A stretch of DNA of 64,000 nt, taken from assembly GCF_050433225.1 (NCBI RefSeq), contig NZ_JBNPXQ010000002.1:372001-436000 (forward strand), read 5' to 3'. The first letter of the stretch is position 1. Every line of letters starts with the position of its first letter. The position numbers and the translations under genes were made by a program. This document shows positions 10,101 to 17,752 of this stretch, piece by piece. The notes below the pieces were generated by a model. It was given only the letters and a program-made list of their open reading frames with translations, searched no databases and was not told the origin of the DNA. The DNA comes from Sphingomonas_D zeicaulis (GTDB lineage: Bacteria > Pseudomonadota > Alphaproteobacteria > Sphingomonadales > Sphingomonadaceae).

Positions 10101-11383
10101 ACCGGCACGAGGATGCGATCGGCATCCACCTTCGCGCTGCCTTCAGCGGCAAGCCCGCTGACACCCATCGTGCCGAACGCGATCTGCGCGGCGTTGAGGC
10201 GATAGGCGACGGTCGGCGTTGCGAACGGGCCATCCAGGACAGCGGCCAGCTTCACGTCGCGCCCGCTGAGGCTGTCTGCGATCGAGCCGGGCTTGAGCAG
10301 CGCACCGGCGATGATGAAGTTGCCGAAACGGCTCTGGCCGAGATCGACAAGCCCTTTCCCGGTGACCACCATCGCGTCGGACTTGGCAGAGAAATTCACA
10401 TTTGCGCTGCGGTCGGCGAGCGCGGCGGTGGCGTCGATCGCCAGCGCCGGCGCGGTCAACCTGGCGAGGGGGGTCTGCCGCGCTTCTTCCAGTGTCGCGT
10501 CGGCTGCCTGGACATAGACTGCGGGCATCGCATCGCCCTTGAGCGCGAAGGTGCCATTGCGCGCGGTCAGCGCCAGATTGGCGAGCGGTTGGCCGCCGAG
10601 CGTACCCTGAACGCGGCCATTCCACGCCTTCCAGTCGCCATTGCCGCCGATCGTCAGCAGCATCGGCCGGCCGGTGCCTGCATAGCTGTCGACAAGCCCG
10701 CCTGCCGGCGCGGTCACCCGCGCGTCGATCTGCAGCTTGTTGGCCTCGGGCACGGCATCGATCTTGACGATCGCCACGTCGCCGCCGGCGACGCCGGCAG
10801 CGCGCAGCGCGCGCGCATCGGCATCCACACGGGCGCGGCCATCGGCAATGTCGGCGGTGCCGACGAGACGGACGATATGACGCTGGCCGGTGACCGGCGC
10901 CTCGACCTCGAACCGGTCGATTGCGAGGCGGCCGACATTGATGTCGAGATCGGGCAGCAGCGGCGCGTTGGGATCGGAAGGGACCGGCTTGAACTCGGGC
11001 GTGCGCAACAGGCGGATCTGTGGCGAAGCCAGCGAGCGCACGTCGACCTTGTTGTGGAGATAGGCGAACGGCCGCCAGTCCAGGTCGATGCGCGGCGATT
11101 CGAGGAACACGCCCTTGGGATCGGTGATCTTGAGCCCGACAAGCTGGAGCTTGCCGTAAAGCGAGCCATCTATCCGTTCGAGCTGAACGCCCATGCCGGA
11201 CGCCGTCTCGAAGCCGGAGAATTGGCGCACGAGGAAGGCGCGGCCGGGCCCTGTGTTGATGCTGAACACGAGCGCGACAATCAGCAGGAGCAGCACCGCG
11301 AGGATGCCGAACAGCCACGTCGCGATGCGCCAGCCGGTAGAGCGGCGCTTGACGATGACGGTGGTGGGGGCTTCGCTCGCCAT
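7148..11383 (-). CDS. tamB: Translocation and assembly module protein TamB
   Basis: 1411 residues. An N-terminal signal anchor (about residues 17-45, WLFGILAVLLLLIVALVF) is followed by a very long repetitive beta-rich region typical of AsmA-like lipid-transfer bridges, and a C-terminal DUF490/TamB domain ending in NLRYSKDY. TamB spans the periplasm from the inner membrane to TamA and is implicated in outer-membrane protein insertion and phospholipid transport. It lies directly after tamA; the tamA stop and tamB start share one base (TGATG), so translation is probably coupled. The length fits the family. Confidence 0.93.
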   Translation of the reverse strand: MASEAPTTVIVKRRSTGWRIATWLFGILAVLLLLIVALVFSINTGPGRAFLVRQFSGFETASGMGVQLERIDGSLYGKLQLVGLKITDPKGVFLESPRIDLDWRPFAYLHNKVDVRSLASPQIRLLRTPEFKPVPSDPNAPLLPDLDINVGRLAIDRFEVEAPVTGQRHIVRLVGTADIADGRARVDADARALRAAGVAGGDVAIVKIDAVPEANKLQIDARVTAPAGGLVDSYAGTGRPMLLTIGGNGDWKAWNGRVQGTLGGQPLANLALTARNGTFALKGDAMPAVYVQAADATLEEARQTPLARLTAPALAIDATAALADRSANVNFSAKSDAMVVTGKGLVDLGQSRFGNFIIAGALLKPGSIADSLSGRDVKLAAVLDGPFATPTVAYRLNAAQIAFGTMGVSGLAAEGSAKVDADRILVPVNATAQRVTGLNAAAGGLLEKLSINGDLAYTDGRLLSDNLKLKSSQIDATAIVLADIANGKYTGAIKGRVNDYRIAGLGRLSLVTDAELVQGATGGFGIRGSFRATTRRLENEALANVLGGDAVTIARFGFDENGTASLVGLRMTAPGFRITDAKGSYNLDSGRIAFDARAVSREYGPLSVNASGTLERPLVNLRAARPGLGVGLRDIQATLRGVPAGYAVVGRGNSDYGPFNADVTIRTGTLLAVDIKRATFAGVDFNGTIQQTRAGPFAGRLTLAGSGLNGGIVLAAAGANQRADIDVTANAASIPGVAPITIGSGRVRATAIVLPNGPSVNGAFQLADVRQGEMIVERAQGRIDYRDGNGKLALVANGNAGVPFNVAGQAAMTPSRIVANLKGSANTIAFSLTKPAIITKEGADWVLAPTTLVIPQGKVDLNGRFGARTEAHARLANMDVAIAQAFVPGLGLGGRASGTLDYVAAGAVPTVKARLDIARFTRTAAYVVSDPVDIAFLGTLDDNGGDLRALIRRGGNNVGRMQARLAPLGEGAGLSDRLFGAPLSGGIRYSGPADVLWTLTGISGQTLSGPIAIAADFGGRLSQPTITGLMRAKTLRYENETFGTVISNIALDGRFTQSRLELVSLTGRAGTGSVSASGNVGLDAASSFPIDLTATLDRAQLARSDALGATASGKIRVLNGPDGGSISGQINIPNARYQIVLQGAAEVAELEGVRRRTDKPGPAKVQQDSAFSTNFKLDLRMRADNEIFVSGMGLEAEWAADMRVTGTANAPRIVGKLEVVRGTYSFAGRRFDLDENGEVRFNGPLTDPELDLAASTTVEGVSAIINIGGRAQSPQITFTSTPTLPQDEVLSRLLFGSSVTSLSPTQAIQLAAALNSLRGGGGGGLNPLGKLRSATGIDRLRVLGADKTAGRGTALAAGQYISNDIYVEIITDARGFTATQLEISLSKTLSLLSQAASFGGSNVNLRYSKDY

Positions 11384-13503
11384 CAGAAGGCCTGCCCGAT
11401 CGAGATGTAGAGCGCGATGCGCGATTCGCCCGGCTTGCGGCCGAGCGGTGTGGCGACGTCGACGCGCATCGGCCCGAAATTGGTGTAGTAACGCCCGCCG
11501 ATACCTGCGCCGTAGCGCATCCCCGACAGCGAGGGGGAGGAGCTTTCGCCGACTCGACCCGCGTCGATGAACGGCACCACGCCGAAATTGCCGAAGCGAT
11601 AGCGCGCCTCGATCGCGAATTCGGTCACCGAGCGGCCGCCGATCGGGTCATTGTTCACGTCCTTGGGGCCGAGTTCCTGGAAGCCGAAACCGCGCACCGA
11701 ACCGCCGCCGCCCGAATAGAGCCGTCGTGACGGCGCGATATCGTCGCGTGCGGCACCGAGGATGGAGCCGACACGCGCGCGGCCGGCGATCACCAACGCA
11801 TCGCTGACCGGATAATAGGCGCTGCCTTCGAACAGCAGGCGGCCATAGCCGTCGAACCCGCCGCTGCCGGTGCGCTTCTGCGCTTCCGGGCTGACGCGTG
11901 CGTTGAGGCGGAAGCCGCGGGTTGGATCAAGCAGACTGTTCGAACGATCGTAACCGAGTTGCAGCGGGATCGCGGCGATCAGATAGGTGCTGCGGGTGCG
12001 ATCGAGCAACTCGGTCTGAAAGCGGGTTTCGCGGGTGGCGATCAACTCGCCGCCGACACTCCACGTCCATCGCTTCTGCCAGATCGGCGTGCTGGCGCGC
12101 GCAAGGCTGCCGTTCAACGTGATCGTCTGCGCGTTGAACGCGGCGAAATCCTGGCGGGCGACCGAGGCGCCGAGCGCGAAGGTGCGGTCGCGCTGGCCGG
12201 CATTGGAGCGGCGGAAGCCGGTCGACAGGCTCTGTTCCTGCGTACCCGCGACCGCCGCCACCGATAGCGCGCCTTCGGGCGGGAACATGTTGCGATGCGT
12301 CCAGCTGCCGGTCAGCTTGATGCCTTCCCCGGTACCATAGCCGACGCTGCCGGCGAGTTGCCGCGCTGGCCCCTCGGTCTGACGGACGAGCAGGTCGACG
12401 GTTTCCGTGCCGTCCTCGCCCACCTGGCCGGTGCGGACCGGCTCCACCGATACGGTCGAGAGCAGGCTGGTGCCGATCAGCGCCTGGCGGAGATCGTCGG
12501 TCTTTCGGCTGTCATAGACATCGCCCGGATCAAAACGGGTGAGCAAGGTGACATGCTCGACGTCGAACACCGGATCGCCTTCGACCCTGATGCCGCCATA
12601 GCGGGACTTGGGGCCGGCATCGAGCGGCAGCGTATAATCGCCGGTGTGGTCGCGCTCGTCGAGCAGCACGTCGCGGTCGCCGACCTTGACGAAGGGATAG
12701 CCCTGCTCGGGCAGGCGCAACGCGACATTGGCCTCGGCGGTCTCAATGACCGCGGCGACGATCGGTGCGCCGGTCGTTAGGTCGAGCGCCTCCAGCGCCA
12801 TCGCCTTCGGTTCCGGGGGCGGGCCGGTGACCACGATGTCGCCAAGCATGTAGCGGGCGCCGGGAGTGGCGTTCAGCGTCACCGTCAACCGGTTGTCGGG
12901 GTTGGGCAATGTGTTCACGGTCATCGTCGCGACGCCGTCATAATAGCCTTCGGAGCGCATCAGCCGCTCCATCAGCTTCACATCCTCGTCGGCGCGCGCG
13001 CCCACCTGTGCGGCATTGGCAGCCTCCCGCTTTCCATCGAGCAGCGCGGAAAGATCGCGGAACAGGCTTTCGAGGCCAACCTCCTTCAGCCCCTTCACCA
13101 CGACGGTATAGGGAATCTCGGGCGGCTTCTCGTCCGCAGCCATCTTGGTCTCGGCCGGCGGATCGGCATCGAACGTGGAGAGCGGTTCGAGCGGGGCCAC
13201 CAACTCGGTCTCGGGCACAATCGGTTCGGGGGGCGTCGCGCTGGTGACATCCGGCGTTGCGGACGCAGGCGGTGTTGCGGACGCAGGAGCGTCGGGCGCG
13301 GTGGTTTCTTCGAGCGGCGGCAGACTCGCGTCGAAATCCGGATCGGTCAGGATCGCATCATCACTTTGCCGGCCTTGGGGCTGGGTGGCGGCTTCCTGCG
13401 GACGGGCCGCCACAGGACTTGCAAGCATCGCGACGCATAGTCCGATCAGTGCGGCCTGGTTCCGAGAATGAACGATGTGCTTTGTCCCCCGCAGCATGGT
13501 CAT
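11383..13503 (-). CDS. tamA: Outer-membrane assembly factor TamA (Omp85 family)
   Basis: 706 residues from the ATG at 13503. A signal peptide (ALIGLCVAMLASPVAA) is followed by an acidic, Pro/Ala-rich linker (to about residue 120), POTRA-like domains, and a C-terminal Omp85 beta-barrel. RGFGFQELGP resembles the conserved barrel loop motif, and the protein ends in ISIGQAF with a terminal Phe. Upstream in-frame ATG codons would add an unlike 77-residue extension that hides the signal peptide. The selected start has no clear ribosome-binding site but overlaps the stop of a 14-codon leader ORF (TGATG). TamA forms the outer-membrane partner of TamB. Confidence 0.88.
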   Translation of the reverse strand: MTMLRGTKHIVHSRNQAALIGLCVAMLASPVAARPQEAATQPQGRQSDDAILTDPDFDASLPPLEETTAPDAPASATPPASATPDVTSATPPEPIVPETELVAPLEPLSTFDADPPAETKMAADEKPPEIPYTVVVKGLKEVGLESLFRDLSALLDGKREAANAAQVGARADEDVKLMERLMRSEGYYDGVATMTVNTLPNPDNRLTVTLNATPGARYMLGDIVVTGPPPEPKAMALEALDLTTGAPIVAAVIETAEANVALRLPEQGYPFVKVGDRDVLLDERDHTGDYTLPLDAGPKSRYGGIRVEGDPVFDVEHVTLLTRFDPGDVYDSRKTDDLRQALIGTSLLSTVSVEPVRTGQVGEDGTETVDLLVRQTEGPARQLAGSVGYGTGEGIKLTGSWTHRNMFPPEGALSVAAVAGTQEQSLSTGFRRSNAGQRDRTFALGASVARQDFAAFNAQTITLNGSLARASTPIWQKRWTWSVGGELIATRETRFQTELLDRTRSTYLIAAIPLQLGYDRSNSLLDPTRGFRLNARVSPEAQKRTGSGGFDGYGRLLFEGSAYYPVSDALVIAGRARVGSILGAARDDIAPSRRLYSGGGGSVRGFGFQELGPKDVNNDPIGGRSVTEFAIEARYRFGNFGVVPFIDAGRVGESSSPSLSGMRYGAGIGGRYYTNFGPMRVDVATPLGRKPGESRIALYISIGQAF

Positions 13504-13547
13504 CAGCCGGCCCGGTGGGGCAGGGGCAGGAGTGTCGATTGCTTCAT
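13503..13547 (-). CDS. Possible 14-aa leader peptide upstream of tamA
   Basis: On the minus strand, ATG at 13547 follows AGGGGGAACA, a strong ribosome-binding site, and opens a short frame MKQSTLLPLPHRAG whose TGA overlaps the tamA ATG as TGATG. Its frame differs from tamA. This could load ribosomes for translational coupling to tamA, which lacks its own clear site. Expression is not shown; the alternative is that tamA starts elsewhere. Confidence 0.4.
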   Translation of the reverse strand: MKQSTLLPLPHRAG

Positions 13548-13747
13548 TGTTCCCCCTGATGCACCGCCCCGGCGACAGCTTCGTGATGCCCGGGATTCTC
13601 CGGTGCATCTCTCGCAAACCCGTGGAAAGGCGGATGGTTCCGCGCCGCAGCATGCGGCCTTTGCACGACGAGTGGCCGGAAACCCTCGCCTGTCCGGACG
13701 TTGAGCGGGCGGTGCAACGGCGATTTGCCCACATCGGAGTCTAGGTC

Positions 13748-13963
13748 ATGAGCTATATCCCAATGGAGCCCGCGCGCGGGCTTCACAATCCCCTGTTCAC
13801 GCTCTGGGCGCTGCCCTTCGAAATGCATCAGGCGATGCTCACTGCCTGGTGGGATGCCTGTTGCGGCACGACCCGTGAGATCGAGCGATCGACGGGGCCT
13901 GCCGACCTGCATCTGTCCGTACCGCCCGCGCTTCAGGGCGAGGACAAGGAAATCTTCGCGTGA
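13748..13963 (+). CDS. Small hypothetical protein, phasin-like N-terminal pattern
   Basis: 71 residues beginning MSYIPMEPARG, with NPLFTLWALPFEMHQAML and aromatic residues (AWWDACC) resembling the first helix of phasin-like granule proteins, and an acidic tail. The ribosome-binding site is weak (AGG at about -7). No signal peptide or membrane segment is evident. It lies divergent from the tamA leader and is followed at once by a strong hairpin. The phasin-like phrase is a pattern resemblance, not a domain match. The gene 1.1 kb downstream on the other strand also looks phasin-like. Confidence 0.5.
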   Translation: MSYIPMEPARGLHNPLFTLWALPFEMHQAMLTAWWDACCGTTREIERSTGPADLHLSVPPALQGEDKEIFA

Positions 13964-13966
13964 GTC

Positions 13967-14001
13967 CACAGGCTCCCCGGCACGAGGCCGGGGAGCCTGT
14001 G
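13967..14001. terminator. Perfect 14-bp hairpin terminator, bidirectional
   Basis: CACAGGCTCCCCGG pairs perfectly with CCGGGGAGCCTGTG around a 7-nt loop (CACGAGG). It lies 3 bp after the small plus-strand gene and 5 bp beyond the yihY-like stop, so it serves both convergent genes. No T-run follows. Confidence 0.65.
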
Positions 14002-14006
14002 CGATC

Positions 14007-14975
14007 CTAAGGCACCTCGCCCAGCGTATCCGCTACATAGGCACGACGCTGGCCCATCGGCCGCGCACGGCCCACCGTGGTGTCCAGCGCAGTCTGATGC
14101 TCGATCTCCGAATTGAGCTCGGCGCCGAGGATCAGGATGTAGGCGGAAAGGAACAGCCACATCAGCATCACCACCACCGCGCTCAGCGCGCCATAGGTGG
14201 CGTTGTAGTTCGCGAAATTCGCGACGTAGAAACCGAATCCCAATGTCATCCCCAGCCAGCCGACCGTCGCGAAGGCGGAGCCGGCGGTCAGCCAGCGCCA
14301 CCGCGCCTTGCGGCGATTCGGCGCATAGCGATAGATGGTGGCGATCACCGTGCTCGCGGCGACCGCGGCGGCGAGCCAGAAGGCGATGCGGATCAATGTG
14401 ATCACGAACTTCGGCGCCCAGGGGATCAGTCCCTCGAGCAGCGCCAGCGCGCCGATCGCCAATATGGTGAACACCGCAACCAACAGCAGGCCTACGGTGA
14501 TCGCCAGCGCAATGAAGGTGACCTTGAAGAAATTGCGCGTCTCGTTCTCATCATAGGCGATGTTGAGCGCGGTAATGATCGAGTTGGCGCCGTTCATCGC
14601 ACCATAGACGGCCAGCCCTAGCGCGACGACGAGGCCGAAGCCGGTCTTTTTAGCGGCGGTGGCGGTGACGGCGACCAATTGGTCGCCGATCAGGCTTGCG
14701 GCGTCGGTCGGCAGGAGGTCGAACAGAACCTTGAGGTGGTCGGCAACCGTCTGCGGATCCGCCAGCAAGCCATAGGTCAGCACCACCGATGCGAGCAGCG
14801 GCACGAAGGCGAGAAAGGCGTAGAAGGCGACGCCCGCGGCGATCAGCCCGATATTGTCATTGCCGCTTTCCGCCCATACCCGCCACAATATGTCACGCCA
14901 GGCTCGACGCGGCATCTTGAGTGGCGTTTCCGCGTGGCGGCCGCGGCCGTCTTCGATCGTTCCCAAGGTCGCCAT
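14007..14975 (-). CDS. YihY/BrkB family inner-membrane protein
   Basis: 322 residues with six predicted membrane helices. Family phrases are visible: AAGVAFYAFLAFVPLL near the N-terminus, ANSIITALNIAYDENETRNF in the middle, and YKYAPNRR-like IYRYAPNRRKARWRW before the last helices. Older annotations call members ribonuclease BN; that assignment is outdated and the molecular role is unclear. AGGGGAAAG precedes the ATG at 14975. The C-terminal tail is cytoplasmic and Arg-rich. It stands alone between a shared terminator and the phasin-like gene on the same strand. Confidence 0.85.
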   Translation of the reverse strand: MATLGTIEDGRGRHAETPLKMPRRAWRDILWRVWAESGNDNIGLIAAGVAFYAFLAFVPLLASVVLTYGLLADPQTVADHLKVLFDLLPTDAASLIGDQLVAVTATAAKKTGFGLVVALGLAVYGAMNGANSIITALNIAYDENETRNFFKVTFIALAITVGLLLVAVFTILAIGALALLEGLIPWAPKFVITLIRIAFWLAAAVAASTVIATIYRYAPNRRKARWRWLTAGSAFATVGWLGMTLGFGFYVANFANYNATYGALSAVVVMLMWLFLSAYILILGAELNSEIEHQTALDTTVGRARPMGQRRAYVADTLGEVP

Positions 14976-15050
14976 CGGCTTTCCCCTGTCGTTGGCCCAG
15001 AGGGATTAACGCAGGCCGCCGATGTTGGTCGCATCGCTCACCGGCCGGAC

Positions 15051-15488
15051 TTAGCCGGGGCGCTGGGCCGCCTTTTCGAGCCGCTTGCGATTCGCCGTCA
15101 CTCGGCTGTGGACCGGCTTCAGCGCCTTGCCGCCGGCGCCGCCCAGCAACTTGCCAATGCGGCGGTTGCGCGCCTGGATCCGCCCGACCGTGCCGCGCGT
15201 CATCGCGATCGTGCCCAAACTGGCGATGTCTCGCCACTGGCCCATCATCGCAGTCTGCACGCCGATCCAGTCTTCCATCAGCGAAGCGCCGGCGCGGCCG
15301 AATGCCTCGACCTTCTCGGGGACCATCTGCGCGAGTTCGACATAGTCGCCATCGAGCGGGTTGCGCATGGCGGCATCGATCTTGTCGCTGCGCCGCGCGA
15401 TGACGACGGGGGCCGCCATCATCGTTTCCTGCAGCGCCACGCCGGTCTGCCACATCGTCATGCCCATCTTCCAGGCGTCGGTCCACAT
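15051..15488 (-). CDS. Phasin-like hypothetical protein
   Basis: 145 residues from the ATG at 15488, chosen for the AAGGAG site just upstream rather than an in-frame ATG at 15593. It is an all-alpha, Met-rich protein (MWTDAWKMGMTMWQTG) with the spacing of Trp, Met and Ala typical of phasin-like granule-binding helices, and a basic C-terminal tail (RVTANRKRLEKAAQ). No signal peptide. Phasins coat polyhydroxyalkanoate granules, but no PHA synthase is in this window, so the assignment rests on composition only. Confidence 0.5.
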   Translation of the reverse strand: MWTDAWKMGMTMWQTGVALQETMMAAPVVIARRSDKIDAAMRNPLDGDYVELAQMVPEKVEAFGRAGASLMEDWIGVQTAMMGQWRDIASLGTIAMTRGTVGRIQARNRRIGKLLGGAGGKALKPVHSRVTANRKRLEKAAQRPG

Positions 15489-15514
15489 CGAGACTGCTCC
15501 TTCTTCCAGCAGCC

Positions 15515-15934
15515 TTAGTCGCCTGCCAGATGCAAAGCCAGTGACCGGCGATGCGGCCGGCGGCGATGTTCGAACAGGTAGATGCCCTGCCAAGTTCCCA
15601 GCGCCAGGCGGCCGCCGATCAAGGGCACGGAGAGGCTCGTGTGGGTCAGCGCGGTGCGCAGGTGTGCGGGCATGTCGTCCGGGCCCTCGTCGTCATGCGC
15701 ATAGGCATAGGGATCTTCGGGCGCGACTCGCGCGAAATAGGCTTCGATATCGTCGCGAACCTCCGGCGCGGCATTTTCCTGGATCAGCAGCGAGGCGGAG
15801 GTGTGGCGGCAGAAGACCGTAAGCAGCCCCGTGGCCATGGCCTGCTCGGCAACCCAACGGGTGATCGGCCGCGTCACCTCGACCAGGCCCTGCCGTTCCG
15901 TGCGCACCTCGAGTTCAATCGCCGTCTGTCGCAT
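15515..15934 (-). CDS. YjbQ family protein (UPF0047, secondary thiamine-phosphate synthase type)
   Basis: 139 residues matching the small cytosolic YjbQ family: LVEVTRPITRWV, TVFCRHTSASLLIQENAAPEV, DDMPAHLRTALTHTSLSVPLIGG and LGTWQGIYLFEHR. The family shows weak thiamine-phosphate synthase activity and has conserved metal-binding His/Glu residues; its main role is uncertain. The start at 15934 follows AGGATCAGGTG; extending the frame further would run through the aceA control region and antisense to aceA. It is divergent from aceA, sharing a 144-bp control region that contains a palindrome. Confidence 0.85.
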   Translation of the reverse strand: MRQTAIELEVRTERQGLVEVTRPITRWVAEQAMATGLLTVFCRHTSASLLIQENAAPEVRDDIEAYFARVAPEDPYAYAHDDEGPDDMPAHLRTALTHTSLSVPLIGGRLALGTWQGIYLFEHRRRPHRRSLALHLAGD

Positions 15935-15944
15935 CACCTGATCC

Positions 15945-15959
15945 TGTAAATAATTTACA
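15945..15959. promoter_or_regulatory. Perfect palindrome TGTAAATAATTTACA between yjbQ and aceA
   Basis: A 15-bp perfect palindrome (7-bp arms around A) lies 10 bp upstream of the yjbQ start and 119 bp before aceA. It is strikingly AT-rich against the surrounding sequence and looks like an operator. A TTTGCAAG sequence nearer aceA (about 16051) may be a second element. Confidence 0.5.
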
Positions 15960-16078
15960 AACTCACCGTCACTGCACATCGAGCAATGACAGCGCGACGC
16001 GATGATCTCGCGAATCTTCGAGGAAAATAGCCGTTGGCGTCGTAATTCGCTTTGCAAGTTTTCCACACAAGGTGACGT

Positions 16079-17674
16079 ATGACCTACCAGACGCATATCG
16101 CCGAGACCGGCCAGCTTATCCAGAGCCATCAGGGCACGTGGGACGGGATCAGCGCCGAGGCGGTGGCGCGGATGCGGCTGCAGAACCGGTTCCAGACCGG
16201 GTTGGACATCGCGCGCTACACCGCTGCGATCATGCGGCGCGATATGGCCGCCTATGATGCCGATCCGGCCGCCTACACCCAGTCGCTGGGTTGCTGGCAC
16301 GGCTTCATCGGCCAGCAGAAGATGATCTCGATCAAGAAGCATTTCGGCACCACCAAGCGCCGTTATCTCTATCTTTCCGGCTGGATGATCGCCGCCCTCC
16401 GCTCCGACTTCGGGCCGCTGCCCGACCAGTCGATGCACGAGAAGACCTCGGTCCCCGCGCTGATCGAGGAACTCTACACCTTCCTCCGCCAGGCCGATGC
16501 CCGCGAACTGGGGATGATGTTCCGCGAATTGGATGCCGCGCGCACCGCCGGCAACCAGATCGAAGAGCAGCGCCTGCTGCAGGCGATCGACAATTATGAA
16601 ACGCACGTCGTGCCGATCATCGCCGATATCGATGCGGGCTTCGGCAATGCCGAGGCGACCTATCTGCTGGCGAAGAAGATGATCGAGGCGGGCGCCTGCG
16701 CGCTGCAGATCGAGAATCAGGTCTCCGACGAGAAGCAGTGCGGCCACCAGGACGGCAAAGTCACCGTGCCGCATGAGGACTTCCTCGCGAAGGTCCGCGC
16801 CTGCCGCTACGCCTTCCTCGAACTCGGCGTCGAGGATGGCATCATCGTCACGCGCACCGATTCGCTGGGCGCCGGCCTCACCAAGCAGATCGCGTTCAGC
16901 AAGGAGCCGGGCGACCTCGGTGACCAGTATAACGCCTTCCTCGATTGCGAGGAGGTCACCGATCTTTCGACGGTCAACGGCGACGTCATCATCAACCGCG
17001 GCGGCAAGCTGATGCGCCCCAAGCGCCTGCCCTCGAACCTGTTCCAGTTCCGCGAGGGGACCGGGGCGGATCGCTGCGTGCTGGATTGCATCGCCTCGCT
17101 GCAGAACGGCGCCGACCTGCTGTGGATCGAGACCGAGAAGCCGCACATCGAGCAGATCGCCTCTATGGTCGACCGCATCCGTGAGGTCGTCCCCAATGCC
17201 AAGCTGGTCTACAACAACTCACCGTCCTTCAACTGGACCTTGAACTTCCGCCAGCAGGTGTTCGACGCCTGGGCTGCGGACGGGAAGGATGTCTCGGCCT
17301 ATGATCGCGCGAAGCTGATGAGCGTGGACTATGACGGCACCGACCTGGCGGCCGAGGCCGACGAACGCATCCGTACCTTCCAGAAGGATGCGGCTGCGCG
17401 GGCCGGCATCTTCCACCACCTGATCACGCTGCCGACCTACCACACCGCGGCGCTTTCCACCGACAATCTCGCAAAGGAGTATTTCGGCGAGGCGGGGATG
17501 CTGGGCTATGTCCTCAATGTCCAGCGTCAGGAGATCCGCCAAGGCATCGCCTGCGTGAAGCACCAGAACATGTCGGGCAGCGACATCGGCGACGATCACA
17601 AGGAGTATTTCGCCGGTGAGGCTGCGCTGAAGGCGGGCGGCGTGCACAACACCATGAACCAGTTCGCGGCGTAA
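16079..17674 (+). CDS. aceA: Isocitrate lyase (long, 531-aa type)
   Basis: 531 residues, the size of the Pseudomonas aeruginosa-type isocitrate lyase rather than the shorter E. coli enzyme. It cleaves isocitrate to glyoxylate and succinate in the glyoxylate shunt. The catalytic loop reads K219-Q-C-G-H223, so the active-site Cys221 is present and the usual KKCGH is KQCGH, as in this subfamily. IADIDAGFGNAEATYLLAKKMIEAGA carries Mg-binding acidic residues, and NNSPSFNW is the substrate-binding SPSF motif. No malate synthase lies beside it. The control region upstream holds a palindrome, and a hairpin terminator follows the stop. Confidence 0.95.
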   Translation: MTYQTHIAETGQLIQSHQGTWDGISAEAVARMRLQNRFQTGLDIARYTAAIMRRDMAAYDADPAAYTQSLGCWHGFIGQQKMISIKKHFGTTKRRYLYLSGWMIAALRSDFGPLPDQSMHEKTSVPALIEELYTFLRQADARELGMMFRELDAARTAGNQIEEQRLLQAIDNYETHVVPIIADIDAGFGNAEATYLLAKKMIEAGACALQIENQVSDEKQCGHQDGKVTVPHEDFLAKVRACRYAFLELGVEDGIIVTRTDSLGAGLTKQIAFSKEPGDLGDQYNAFLDCEEVTDLSTVNGDVIINRGGKLMRPKRLPSNLFQFREGTGADRCVLDCIASLQNGADLLWIETEKPHIEQIASMVDRIREVVPNAKLVYNNSPSFNWTLNFRQQVFDAWAADGKDVSAYDRAKLMSVDYDGTDLAAEADERIRTFQKDAAARAGIFHHLITLPTYHTAALSTDNLAKEYFGEAGMLGYVLNVQRQEIRQGIACVKHQNMSGSDIGDDHKEYFAGEAALKAGGVHNTMNQFAA

Positions 17675-17696
17675 GCAAAAGAGCCGCTCCCCCGGG

Positions 17697-17725
17697 CCCC
17701 CTTCCGCGCCAGCGGGAGGGGGTTT
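17697..17725 (+). terminator. Hairpin terminator after aceA
   Basis: CCCCCTTCCGC pairs with GCGGGAGGGGG (one T-G wobble) around GCCA, followed by TTT. It lies 22 bp after the aceA stop. The sequence belongs to the CCCCT-rich hairpin type seen elsewhere in the window. Confidence 0.65.
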
Positions 17726-17752
17726 GGCTTGCCGTCCCGTTCCGTCCACCGG

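Noticed and set aside
13504..13734. Longer tamA start adding 77 residues
   Set aside because: The signal peptide begins just after 13503 and the extension has no family resemblance.
15935..17146. N-terminal extension of the YjbQ frame, antisense to aceA
   Set aside because: Only the last 139 residues match the family; the rest is antisense to isocitrate lyase.
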